NCBI GenBank assembly: GCA_001897445.1
Contig: MKSX01000015.1
Span: 46,342-110,341 of the forward strand
DNA from: Alphaproteobacteria bacterium 33-17
GTDB taxonomy: Bacteria > Pseudomonadota > Alphaproteobacteria > Rickettsiales > 33-17
Reading direction: 5' to 3'
DNA: 64,000 bases
The notes beneath the pieces are model-generated. The model was given only the letters and a program-made list of their open reading frames with translations, was not told the origin of the DNA and made no database searches. This document shows positions 56,089 to 64,000 of the stretch, in pieces; the first letter of the stretch is position 1; each line of letters opens with the position of its first letter. The translations under genes and the position numbers were made by a program.

Positions 56089-57187
56089 AAAAATTTATGT
56101 TATTTGCGGTGAGAACTCCGGTGATAACATCTTAAGTCTTATTGTAGAAAGGCTTCAAGCAGAGTATGCTGGCTGTGAAATAAGAGGCGTAACGGGTCCA
56201 AAGCTTGAAAAGCTGAATGTCAAATCACTCTTTTCAATATATAAAATCGCCGTAATGGGTTTTTTTGAAGTTTTGCCTAAAATTTTCGAAATTTTAAAGC
56301 TTATAAAATTTACAGCAAATGATATAGCAAAATTTAACCCAGATCTTATTATTACTGTTGATAGTCCTGATTTTTGTTTTAGGGTTATAAAAAACGTTCG
56401 TACAAATTACCCAGATTTAAAAGCAAAAATTGTGCATATTGTAGCGCCTTCCGTTTGGGCATACCGTGAGAATAGAGCTGAAAAAGTTGCTAAACTTTAT
56501 GACCATCTATTATGTTTTTTGCCCTTTGAGCCACCTTATTTTACAAAGCATGGTATGAAGGCTGATTTTATAGGTCATCCTATTGTTGAAAACTTACTAA
56601 AATACAAACAAAACCATGTACGTGATAAAAATATATTGCTTGCAATGCCAGGAAGTAGGCTGGGTGAAGTTAAAAGACACTGGCAAGTATTCATAAGAGT
56701 ATTTAAAAAACTTAAAAAAGATAATCCTGACTTAAAAATAAAGGTTCCTATACCTGAAAGACTCAAAGAATATTTAGAAAAAAATACTCCAAAAAATTTG
56801 GATATAAAATTTGTTATAAATGAGCAAGAGAAGTTTGATTTATATAATAAAGCAGGGCTTGGGATAATAAAATCAGGTACATCTGCTTTAGAAGCCGCTG
56901 TATTTAATTGTCCTATGGTGGTTGTTTATAAAGTTAATAAACTGACGGCTTTTTTAGCTAAGAGAATGTTAAAGATTAAAACATTCACATTAATCAATAT
57001 TGTAGCAGATCAAGATATAATTAAAGAGCTAATTCAGGAGAATTTTACAGCAGATAATTTATATAAAGAAGCAGTAAATATTTTAAATTCCGACAAAATT
57101 ATTGATTATTCAGAATATATCAATAAACTTAAAACCGATAATAGCTCTATTGAAAACGCTATGAACATATTCAGGGGGTATTTATGA
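56051..57187 (+). CDS. lpxB: Lipid-A-disaccharide synthase
   Basis: GT19 enzyme of 378 residues joining UDP-diacylglucosamine and lipid X in lipid A synthesis. The N-terminal CGENSGDNILSLIVERL is the family GExSGD motif with Asn for Ala. IGHPIVEN, MPGSRLGEVKRHW and IKSGTSALEAAVF are characteristic donor-site segments. Its presence shows that this organism makes lipid A. It overlaps rsmD by 38 bases and mnhB by four. Confidence 0.95.
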   Translation: MEFAGSHSLKPNKKIYVICGENSGDNILSLIVERLQAEYAGCEIRGVTGPKLEKLNVKSLFSIYKIAVMGFFEVLPKIFEILKLIKFTANDIAKFNPDLIITVDSPDFCFRVIKNVRTNYPDLKAKIVHIVAPSVWAYRENRAEKVAKLYDHLLCFLPFEPPYFTKHGMKADFIGHPIVENLLKYKQNHVRDKNILLAMPGSRLGEVKRHWQVFIRVFKKLKKDNPDLKIKVPIPERLKEYLEKNTPKNLDIKFVINEQEKFDLYNKAGLGIIKSGTSALEAAVFNCPMVVVYKVNKLTAFLAKRMLKIKTFTLINIVADQDIIKELIQENFTADNLYKEAVNILNSDKIIDYSEYINKLKTDNSSIENAMNIFRGYL

Positions 57188-57597
57188 GCGATGACGTTAT
57201 AGTTAGGGTAATAGCAAAAATAACCATTCCTATTATCTTTATATTTGGTTTGTATATATTTATGCATGGATCAGTTGCGCCAGGCGGAGCATTCCAGGCA
57301 GGGGCAATTTTTGCATCGGCAATTATTATTTATTGTTTAACTAATGGAACTGATAGCTTACTCACAATTGTTTCAATAAAAACATTAGAAAAATTAATTG
57401 TTATGGGCGTTTCAATATACGCATTTATTGGCTTTGCATGTATCTTTAAAGGCGGTAAATTTTTAGAATATAAAGTATTATTTGAAGATCCTTACCAAGG
57501 GCAATCATTAGGTATTATAGGAATTGAAGTTGGCGTAGCACTTACTGTGACTACTGTTATAACATATATATATTTATTATTCGTGAGACAGGATTAA
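57184..57597 (+). CDS. mnhB: Mrp/Mnh-type Na+/H+ antiporter subunit B
   Basis: 137-residue membrane protein with four helices. FGLYIFMHGSVAPGGAFQAGAIFASAII carries the MnhB signature HG..PGGGFQxG, here slightly altered. It is a structural subunit of multi-gene cation/proton antiporters. It overlaps lpxB (ATGA) and mnhC (TAATG). Confidence 0.88.
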   Translation: MSDDVIVRVIAKITIPIIFIFGLYIFMHGSVAPGGAFQAGAIFASAIIIYCLTNGTDSLLTIVSIKTLEKLIVMGVSIYAFIGFACIFKGGKFLEYKVLFEDPYQGQSLGIIGIEVGVALTVTTVITYIYLLFVRQD

Positions 57598-57965
57598 TGA
57601 AGTTTTTATTGCACAATTTGCCTTATGTTGTAGCTATTGTCATTTTCTGCATTGGGTTATATATGATTATTACAGAAGATTCTGTAATGAAAAAAATTAT
57701 TGGTCTCACCATATTTCAGTCGTCTATTCTCATATTCTTTATAGCTCTTGGAAAAATCAGATTTGGTATTGTTCCTGTTTCAAAATGTGAAGTAACTCCC
57801 TGTGATATAATTTATAGTAACCCGCTGCCTCATGTACTAATGCTTACTGCTATTGTTGTAGGGATTGCCACAATGGCGGTAGCAATATCTTTTTGTATTT
57901 TAGTGCAAAAGAAATTTGGTACATTAAACTCAACTGAAATATTAGGAAGAGCGGAAGAAGAATAA
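57597..57965 (+). CDS. mnhC: Mrp/Mnh-type Na+/H+ antiporter subunit C (NuoK-like)
   Basis: 122 residues with three helices. The middle segment VMKKIIGLTIFQSSILIFFIAL is the NuoK/MnhC core, and the loop after it with PLPHVLMLTAIVVGIATMAVAIS is typical of MnhC. An added Cys-containing loop (KCEVTPCDIIY) is seen. It probably forms part of the ion path with subunits B and D. Confidence 0.87.
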   Translation: MKFLLHNLPYVVAIVIFCIGLYMIITEDSVMKKIIGLTIFQSSILIFFIALGKIRFGIVPVSKCEVTPCDIIYSNPLPHVLMLTAIVVGIATMAVAISFCILVQKKFGTLNSTEILGRAEEE

Positions 57966-57966
57966 A

Positions 57967-59334
57967 ATGGAAAATTATATTATTTATTACTTGCTTTTAC
58001 TTTTATTTCCAGGGCTTTTGAGTTTCATCATCCCGCTTAAATACTCTAAAATATTAACAAGATTTACATTGCTTGGAAGTATATATTTCCCAGCGATGAT
58101 GATTTACAATAATGTTCCAGAGGTTAATACATATAATTTCGGTAATTTTGATTATATAAGCGGTATTGAACTAAAGTTCGAGAAACTCCATTTAATATTT
58201 TTAATAATTAACTCGATAGTAGCATTTGTAGCTAGTTTTTTTGCCAAAAATTCTTCAGAAATAATATTAACAAATATTGCTTCGTTTGGTTTTATGGGGC
58301 TGCTTCTTACAAATGACCTATTTAATGCATATGTATTTATAGAGGTTGCCTCAATATCATGTTATGGTCTTGCATATAATCGTAAAAATGATATTTCATC
58401 ACTATATGCACTTCAGTATTTATTTATTGCAACAGTTTCAGCCTGTGTATTCCTATTAGGAATAGGCTTTATGTATGCTGCGACTGGAAGCCTAAATATT
58501 TATAAAATTGCAGAACTTACTTCAACTGCTCAAAACAGTATGACGATGACATCCGCTATTTTAATCATAATGTCACTCTGCTTTAAAGCAGGCAGCTATC
58601 CTGTGTTTTTGTTTTATAAAAAAGTGTATAGAAATACAAGTACAGCAAGTATGTTATATTTATCTAGTATACCTTCGATAACATATATTCTATTTTTATC
58701 TAAGCTTTTCAGCTATTTATTTATTACAAATGCATACGATGCTAAGCTTTTAGATGAAGGTGTAATTATTTATTTATCTGTCTCTGCGCTGATTACAGCG
58801 TTTGTTGCGCTAGATTCTGATAGATTAATTGATACGCTAATAAGCAGTGGGTTTGTAACTTATTCATATTTAATGATTATTGCAACTAAAGGAAACTCAA
58901 ATATATTAGCGCCTGTTATAATTTTAGATATGCTTGTAAAAGCCCCATTTATCCTATTTGCGAAAAAAATCGATCAGTTTGTGGGAAGTGATCCTGAAAA
59001 TTACATCATTAAAGATAAGTTTTCAAAGTTTATAATTATACTCTTTTCTCTTAGTATACTAGGGCTGCCTCTTTCACTTGGTTTTTATAGCAAAGTATTT
59101 GTAATACCAACACTACTTTCAGAAAATCTGATTGTGACTGCTCTCTATTTAATAACATCTGTTATGATATTCAGAGGTATTTCAAAGCATCTAGTTTCTT
59201 TATTCAGACCTAAGCATTTAGCGCCGAATATAATGATTAGATATTCTGGATTTGAAAAAGCCGCATGGTCATTTTATTCTTTAGCTATGCTGGGCGCAAT
59301 TATAGCACTCGTTAATATTATGATGAGGTCTTAA
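57967..59334 (+). CDS. mnhD: Mrp/Mnh-type antiporter subunit D-like (NuoN family)
   Basis: 455 residues, about 13-14 helices. The key Glu of helix 5 is in NAYVFIEVASIS and a key Lys in SLCFKAGSYPVFLFYKK, where the family usually has KAG..P.H.WL. The loss of the His-Trp-Leu end of that motif suggests divergence. A C-terminal ILGLPLSLGFYSKVFV matches the later discontinuous helix. It probably translocates protons. Confidence 0.83.
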   Translation: MENYIIYYLLLLLFPGLLSFIIPLKYSKILTRFTLLGSIYFPAMMIYNNVPEVNTYNFGNFDYISGIELKFEKLHLIFLIINSIVAFVASFFAKNSSEIILTNIASFGFMGLLLTNDLFNAYVFIEVASISCYGLAYNRKNDISSLYALQYLFIATVSACVFLLGIGFMYAATGSLNIYKIAELTSTAQNSMTMTSAILIIMSLCFKAGSYPVFLFYKKVYRNTSTASMLYLSSIPSITYILFLSKLFSYLFITNAYDAKLLDEGVIIYLSVSALITAFVALDSDRLIDTLISSGFVTYSYLMIIATKGNSNILAPVIILDMLVKAPFILFAKKIDQFVGSDPENYIIKDKFSKFIIILFSLSILGLPLSLGFYSKVFVIPTLLSENLIVTALYLITSVMIFRGISKHLVSLFRPKHLAPNIMIRYSGFEKAAWSFYSLAMLGAIIALVNIMMRS

Positions 59335-60711
59335 GTGGTTTACCTGATTTTCTTACCTCTTATTACATCATTGATCAGTTTAGTTAAAATAAGAGCATTA
59401 CTGCCACAAAAACTAATGTTGATCATAATGCCATTAATTGGAGCATATTTGTCTTTAAAAATTGATGTGAATCATAGCTTTATGCATCATATTTTTGGGA
59501 TAAAATATGAACCAATTGGAAGAAGCTTTGCAATATTTTTAAATATTATGTGGCTAATGACCAACCTATATGCCATAGGTTATAAAAAACAAAAGGAATA
59601 TACGACTAATCAGTTTAAAAAGCTTACTTCTCTGATTAGTTTATCAGTATTTTGGGCGCAAATTGCTGCAATTGCTACTAATTCTGTAATAATAGTGTTT
59701 TGTTATGAGATGCTTACTATTACAACGTTCTTTTTAGTGAATTTCGATAAAACACCTGAATCATTTAGAGGAGCGCGTAAGTATTTTAAAATTTTAATGG
59801 CATCTTCAATTGGAATGCTTGTACCTTTTATAATATTATTAAACGTTAGTTTAGAAAATGCTGACTTTGCAAAATTAGTAGCAAATAATTATAAATCATT
59901 TGTTTTGCTACTTCTTGTGTTTGGCGCATCCAAAAATGCTATTTTCCCTCTTTCTTCCTGGCTAAATGCTGCAATGGTTGCACCTATTCCTGTTAGCGGT
60001 TTGCTGCATGCTGTAGCTGTTGTAAATACTGGTATTATTATAGTGCTTAAGTTTTATGTATATATAATAGGTTTTAGCCTGCCGCATGACGTGCTTGGGG
60101 ATGTAATTAAAATAGCGGCAATAATCACTATATTTTTACCAGCAATACAAACACTTAGGACGGACGATATAAAATCTATTTTGGCATACTCTACAATAAG
60201 TCAGCTGGGTATTGTAATGTTTGGTATGCTTACACTTCCTAAAGATAAGTTTTTAGCAGAAATTGTTATATGTCAGTTATTTGCACATGGCATGGCAAAA
60301 ATAATATTATTCTTTAGTGCTGGTGAATTTTATTATTTACGCAAAACGTATAACCTCAATGATTATCATAATATGATTAAGCAAAACCCTATAATCGTTG
60401 CTATATTTATAATAGCTGCATTATCGATTGTTGGAATGCCGCCATTTATCGGGTTTTATACAAAGTCTGCAATGATAATGTCAGAAGTAAATCATGTTAA
60501 TCAGTTAATACTTATAGCATCATCAGGTGCATCGCTATTATATTTTATTAAAATATTTGGAAAAATCGGTAGCTTTAAATCAGAAGACTTTAAATATGAT
60601 AAAGTTAAAGTCTTATCTTTCACAAGATTATCGATAGTGTCATGTTTTATTCTATTAATTAGCGTAAGTTACTTTAGCAAAGAAATAGTGGTGTTTTTAT
60701 GGAACAAATAA
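59335..60711 (+). CDS. Proton-conducting antiporter-like subunit (MnhA/MnhD/NuoL family)
   Basis: 458 residues starting with GTG at 59335, immediately after the mnhD stop. The Glu is in FCYEMLTITTF and the Lys helix is in GASKNAIFPLSSWLNAAMVAPIPVSGLLHA, a better match to the family than the previous gene. MPPFIGFYTKSAM is the late helix motif. Whether it acts as MnhA or a second MnhD is unclear. It overlaps the next gene by 13 bases. Confidence 0.83.
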   Translation: MVYLIFLPLITSLISLVKIRALLPQKLMLIIMPLIGAYLSLKIDVNHSFMHHIFGIKYEPIGRSFAIFLNIMWLMTNLYAIGYKKQKEYTTNQFKKLTSLISLSVFWAQIAAIATNSVIIVFCYEMLTITTFFLVNFDKTPESFRGARKYFKILMASSIGMLVPFIILLNVSLENADFAKLVANNYKSFVLLLLVFGASKNAIFPLSSWLNAAMVAPIPVSGLLHAVAVVNTGIIIVLKFYVYIIGFSLPHDVLGDVIKIAAIITIFLPAIQTLRTDDIKSILAYSTISQLGIVMFGMLTLPKDKFLAEIVICQLFAHGMAKIILFFSAGEFYYLRKTYNLNDYHNMIKQNPIIVAIFIIAALSIVGMPPFIGFYTKSAMIMSEVNHVNQLILIASSGASLLYFIKIFGKIGSFKSEDFKYDKVKVLSFTRLSIVSCFILLISVSYFSKEIVVFLWNK

Positions 60712-61877
60712 TAAGTCATATCAATCACTTTATAATTGCACTATTTTTATTATTCGCACAAGGACAGGTAAGCATTAAGCAGCCATTACATTTGGTTCTA
60801 AATGTGGTATTATTTATTACAATGATTATTGTATGGAAGTTGCAGCTTTATTCATTTTTTATTATGTATTTAATAATTCTATTGCTTACAGACTATTTTA
60901 TAATAATGCGGCATTTTAAATATGATGCAATGTTTGGAATGGTAGCAAAAGCAATGTCATTGGTACTAGTTGCCGAACATTACATTGTAAAAGCCGACTA
61001 TTCTCCGTGGCTTTTATTGCCACTTATTGTAGCAGGTGGATTTTTTCCTTTTCATTCGTCGCAAGAATATAGAAAAGCTGATAACAATATTTTAGCGGGC
61101 ATAGAATATTATATATTAATATGTGTAGGCATCCTTGCAGATAAGATTAATTTAAAAGCTATTATATTGCCTAATATGCTAAATCATACATTTATTGTAA
61201 TAGCGCTGCCAATTATTGGTCTTTTAACTACACGTAATACATCTATATTAGTATCTCAGCAGTTAAAAATTTTATATGCCTTATATTTTGTTGATAAATT
61301 TCAAATCATGCTACCAAGTCTTGTAGCATGTATGGCAGTTGCTGCAATTTCTCAACGTGAGCATTCAAAAATAATCAATAATCTTTTGTCATTTATAGTT
61401 AATATTATGATGATTGTGGCAATTCAGGGTTATGCTAGTAGTGATAATCACTTATTTTATTTAATGCTAGGATATGACTTGATTGTTTTCTTAAAATTTA
61501 AATTCTTTAAAAAACCAGACTTTAGTTTTAGAACAGTAGATGCAGTTATATCAGTTCTGGCGATGGTACTAATTATTTATGAGCATTCGTTAAAAATAAC
61601 GCCAAATTATAAATATATATTATATGTTATAACAGCATCTGCATTATTTAGTTTCGTTACAAGAAAGTTTATTACAAAATATACATTTGATTTTAGTCTA
61701 ATCAAGCTACTTGATATTACAGAAAAGCATACGCTAAATTTTATAAATAATATAAATACAAATGTTACATATACAGAACTTACTGCAGCTTTAAGAATTG
61801 TGAAGTTTCGTGCAGTTTCAAGATCAATATGTTTTATGCTAATAGCTTTATCACTGATGATAATGTGTATTATATAA
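60699..61877 (+). CDS. Polytopic membrane protein, possibly a degenerate antiporter subunit
   Basis: 392 residues with about ten hydrophobic helices and no clear family. PWLLLPLIVAGGFFPFHSSQEYR recalls the FPxHxWL region of NuoL/N/MnhD proteins. The helix-5 Glu and flanking motifs are missing, so it would not be an active pump half by itself. It overlaps the previous gene by 13 bases, strongly suggesting the same complex. Confidence 0.65.
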   Translation: MEQIISHINHFIIALFLLFAQGQVSIKQPLHLVLNVVLFITMIIVWKLQLYSFFIMYLIILLLTDYFIIMRHFKYDAMFGMVAKAMSLVLVAEHYIVKADYSPWLLLPLIVAGGFFPFHSSQEYRKADNNILAGIEYYILICVGILADKINLKAIILPNMLNHTFIVIALPIIGLLTTRNTSILVSQQLKILYALYFVDKFQIMLPSLVACMAVAAISQREHSKIINNLLSFIVNIMMIVAIQGYASSDNHLFYLMLGYDLIVFLKFKFFKKPDFSFRTVDAVISVLAMVLIIYEHSLKITPNYKYILYVITASALFSFVTRKFITKYTFDFSLIKLLDITEKHTLNFINNINTNVTYTELTAALRIVKFRAVSRSICFMLIALSLMIMCII

Positions 61878-61935
61878 AATTTTTTGCAGACAAAATATAA
61901 CTTTTGCGTCATATATTTACCATAATTTTCAATTA

Positions 61936-63474
61936 ATGGGCATGGTAAGTAATATGATGGTAAGGGCAAGGTCTGTGACCTTTAAAGGGGTTGAGCCTGT
62001 AGATGTAAATGTAGAAGTACATATTTCAAGTGGTCTTCCTAACATAGTAATAGTAGGTCTTCCTGATAAGACTGTTGCGGAATCTAAGGAAAGAATTAAA
62101 GCAGCTCTTACTTCTATTGGTGTTTCACTTCCTCCAAAAAGAATTGTAATCAATTTATCGCCAGCAGACATATATAAAGAAGGTAGCCATTTTGACCTTC
62201 CTATTGCCATTGGTATTTTGGGCTGTCTTGGTATTATCCCTAATGAGTATATAAATGAATACCTTATTGCAGGTGAATTATCCTTAGACGGTAATATAAA
62301 CCAGGTGTCGGGAATACTTCCGATTTCAATGCATGCAGTAAATAATAACCTTGGCGTTATGTGTCCTAAGTTAAATGGTAGCGAAGCAGCATGGGCAGGT
62401 GATTTAAAGATAATTGCAGCTGACAATCTGATGTCACTTATTCAGCATACAAAAGGTGAGGCATATTTAGAATATCCTGAAGTACCTAAAGATTATGTTA
62501 ATGATAACCTTAAAAAATATAATATGTCTGAGATTAAAGGTCATAAAATAGCTAAAAGGGCATTAGAGGTGGCAGCAGCTGGTAGGCACAATGTACTTAT
62601 GCTAGGTCCTCCAGGTTCAGGAAAATCGATGCTTGCTAAAAGACTTACTACAATATTACCAGGGATGAGTCCAAAAGAAATATTGTCCACAAGTACGGTT
62701 CACAGTATAGCAGGATATATATCTGAAGGAAAATTAAGTAATCAAAGACCTTTTAGAGCGCCACATCATTCTTGCTCAATGGCAGCAATGGTTGGAGGCG
62801 GTATGGGAAACCGCATTAAGCCTGGGGAAATATCTTTAGCTCATAATGGTGTTTTATTCTTAGATGAGTTTCCTGAATTCTCACGAGTAGTTCTCGATTC
62901 AATCAGGCAACCTATTGAAACTAAAGAAGTTTTGATATCTCGAGCGCAATCACATATTACATTTCCTGCAAATTTCCAGCTAATTGCTGCTATGAATCCA
63001 TGTCATTGTGGGTATTTAGATGATGCTTCCAGAAGCTGCTCTAAGGCACCGCGATGTTCTGACGACTATTTATCTAAAATTTCAGGTCCTATTTTAGACC
63101 GTATAGATATATTTATAAATGTTCCAAACCTGTCAGTAAAAGAAATTAACAATGCAAATGAGGAAACTGAAGACAGCGAGACTATTAAAAACAGAGTTAT
63201 AGCTGCCTGTAACATCCAAAATGAGCGTTATAAAGATGTCCCAATTACATTTAATAACGAATTAGAAGGTGAATATTTAAATGAATATGTTATTTTAGAT
63301 GCAGAAGGTAAAGATCTTATTGATAATGCAATAGAAAAGATGCGTTTATCTATGAGAGGGTACACAAGAATCCTTAGAACAGCACGAACAATAGCAGATT
63401 TGTCTGGAGAGGCTCAAAGCCTAGTAAACAAAAGGTACTTGGCAGAAGCAATAGGGTATAGAGCAGTGCTTTGA
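61936..63474 (+). CDS. YifB/ComM-type Mg chelatase-like AAA ATPase
   Basis: 512 residues. The N-terminal lon-protease-like fold starts with VRARSVTFKGVEPVDVNVEV and has SPADIYKEGSHFDLPIA. The AAA module has Walker A GPPGSGKSMLAKRL and Walker B LFLDEFPEFSR, followed by the MNPCHCGYLDD zinc-like motif typical of YifB and MRLSMRGYTRILRTARTIADL at the C-terminus. ComM relatives are linked to branch migration in natural transformation; a role here is not established. Confidence 0.92.
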   Translation: MGMVSNMMVRARSVTFKGVEPVDVNVEVHISSGLPNIVIVGLPDKTVAESKERIKAALTSIGVSLPPKRIVINLSPADIYKEGSHFDLPIAIGILGCLGIIPNEYINEYLIAGELSLDGNINQVSGILPISMHAVNNNLGVMCPKLNGSEAAWAGDLKIIAADNLMSLIQHTKGEAYLEYPEVPKDYVNDNLKKYNMSEIKGHKIAKRALEVAAAGRHNVLMLGPPGSGKSMLAKRLTTILPGMSPKEILSTSTVHSIAGYISEGKLSNQRPFRAPHHSCSMAAMVGGGMGNRIKPGEISLAHNGVLFLDEFPEFSRVVLDSIRQPIETKEVLISRAQSHITFPANFQLIAAMNPCHCGYLDDASRSCSKAPRCSDDYLSKISGPILDRIDIFINVPNLSVKEINNANEETEDSETIKNRVIAACNIQNERYKDVPITFNNELEGEYLNEYVILDAEGKDLIDNAIEKMRLSMRGYTRILRTARTIADLSGEAQSLVNKRYLAEAIGYRAVL

Positions 63475-63486
63475 AAAAAGAAAAAT

Positions 63487-63518
63487 GAAAAAAAATGCAG
63501 AAAAAGTGATTTTTTTTC
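63487..63518 (+). other. Perfect A/T stem-loop upstream of the rrs promoter
   Basis: GAAAAAAAAT (63487-63496) pairs perfectly with ATTTTTTTTC (63509-63518), loop 12 bases. It starts 13 bases after the yifB stop. It may act as a weak terminator for yifB or a UP-element-like AT tract for the rrs promoter just downstream. Confidence 0.4.
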
Positions 63519-63528
63519 AAAAAGGTAG

Positions 63529-63557
63529 TTGACAGTACTGAAATAAGCATGTATAAA
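63529..63557 (+). promoter_or_regulatory. rrs promoter
   Basis: Consensus TTGACA (63529-63534), a 17-base spacer and TATAAA (63552-63557). It lies about 155 bases upstream of the 16S 5' end and is preceded by an A/T tract that could serve as an UP element. This is the best sigma70-type promoter in the window. Confidence 0.85.
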
Positions 63558-63614
63558 ACAACCCACAACGAACGAAAACAAATAAACAAAAAATGTTGAA
63601 AATGTTGAGCGTTC

Positions 63615-63627
63615 AGCTGTCTAACAA
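63615..63627 (+). promoter_or_regulatory. boxA-like antitermination site in the rrs leader
   Basis: AGCTGTCTAACAA matches the rRNA boxA core TGCTCTTTAACAA at 10 of 13 positions. It lies between the promoter and the 16S gene where NusB/NusE would load. Inference from position and similarity only. Confidence 0.45.
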
Positions 63628-63711
63628 GTATAAATAAGCATAGGTAGTGGTTTCAATTGTGATAAACAGGAAACTGTTAATTAAATAAAAAGTACAGGAT
63701 ACTTTCAAACA

Positions 63712-64000
<289 letters not shown>

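Noticed and set aside
61929..62426. 165-codon open frame on the minus strand opposite yifB
   Set aside because: Antisense to conserved YifB motifs with no recognisable domain or ribosome binding site.
63587..63610. Tandem AAAATGTTG as a possible CRISPR or iteron array
   Set aside because: Only two 9-base units without spacers; too short for either.

Overview
The window is an AT-rich alphaproteobacterial chromosome segment, most likely from an obligate host-associated member of the Rickettsiales. The evidence is the 16S rRNA 5' end at 63712 (very close to Rickettsia-type 16S as I remember it), a type IV secretion cluster of the Rickettsiales kind (virB3, virB4, then a tandem series of very large virB6 genes), an NDUFS4-type complex I accessory subunit, a membrane-anchored CycM cytochrome, and partial Mrp-type antiporter genes. 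lpxB and a Wzm/Wzt-type polysaccharide exporter mean the cell makes lipid A and probably a surface polysaccharide, which argues against Anaplasmataceae. I cannot name the genus from the sequence alone.

Layout. 1-3400: sdhCDAB on the minus strand (sdhB runs off the left edge), with a good promoter. 3423-5521: a degenerate-GGDEF/EAL protein, divergent from rlmJ. 5607-18306: virB3, virB4 and four virB6 paralogues, followed at once by umuDC (18374-20037). 20039-23402, minus: polysaccharide ABC exporter, Hda-like DnaA regulator, PerM-type membrane protein. 23507-29309, plus: CDGSH protein, ctpA, a YibQ-like protein, rppH, secB, rimK, a DUF1467-like protein and a pentapeptide-repeat membrane protein. 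29415-32958, minus: AddA-like helicase, a 90-residue orphan with a strong ribosome binding site, NDUFS4-like protein, tRNA-Glu, cycM. 33055-41665, plus: glycosyltransferase, AsmA-like protein, mtaB, ftsY, corC-like, ruvA, ruvB. 41675-43429, minus: ABC exporter, its start codon three bases from that of aroE. 44220-44962: a two-gene unit that looks like an RNase A-type toxin and its immunity protein. 44959-52338, minus: priA, HAD phosphatase, nagZ, SPOR protein, argS, dgt. 52398-63474, plus: erpA, a class I amidotransferase, rluB-like, an unusual Nudix-like protein, rsmD, lpxB, five antiporter-like membrane genes, and yifB. 63529-64000: promoter, leader and 5' end of 16S rRNA.

The most interesting items are: (i) the candidate RNase A-like toxin/immunity pair at 44220-44962, whose His, Arg, Thr and Tyr spacing fits the bacterial CdiA-CT RNase A family; (ii) two copies (29305-29411 and 54146-54254) of a palindromic repeat of about 108 bp, each with the stop codon of the upstream gene inside its left arm; (iii) four virB6 paralogues, three with lipoprotein signals and shared extracytoplasmic motifs; (iv) a Nudix-like protein whose Nudix box seems to be split by a long insertion; (v) an intact EAL domain, uncommon in this order. 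No CRISPR array, insertion sequence or prophage was seen, and no gene-free stretch exceeds 300 bases (the longest, 63475-63711, is the 16S promoter and leader).
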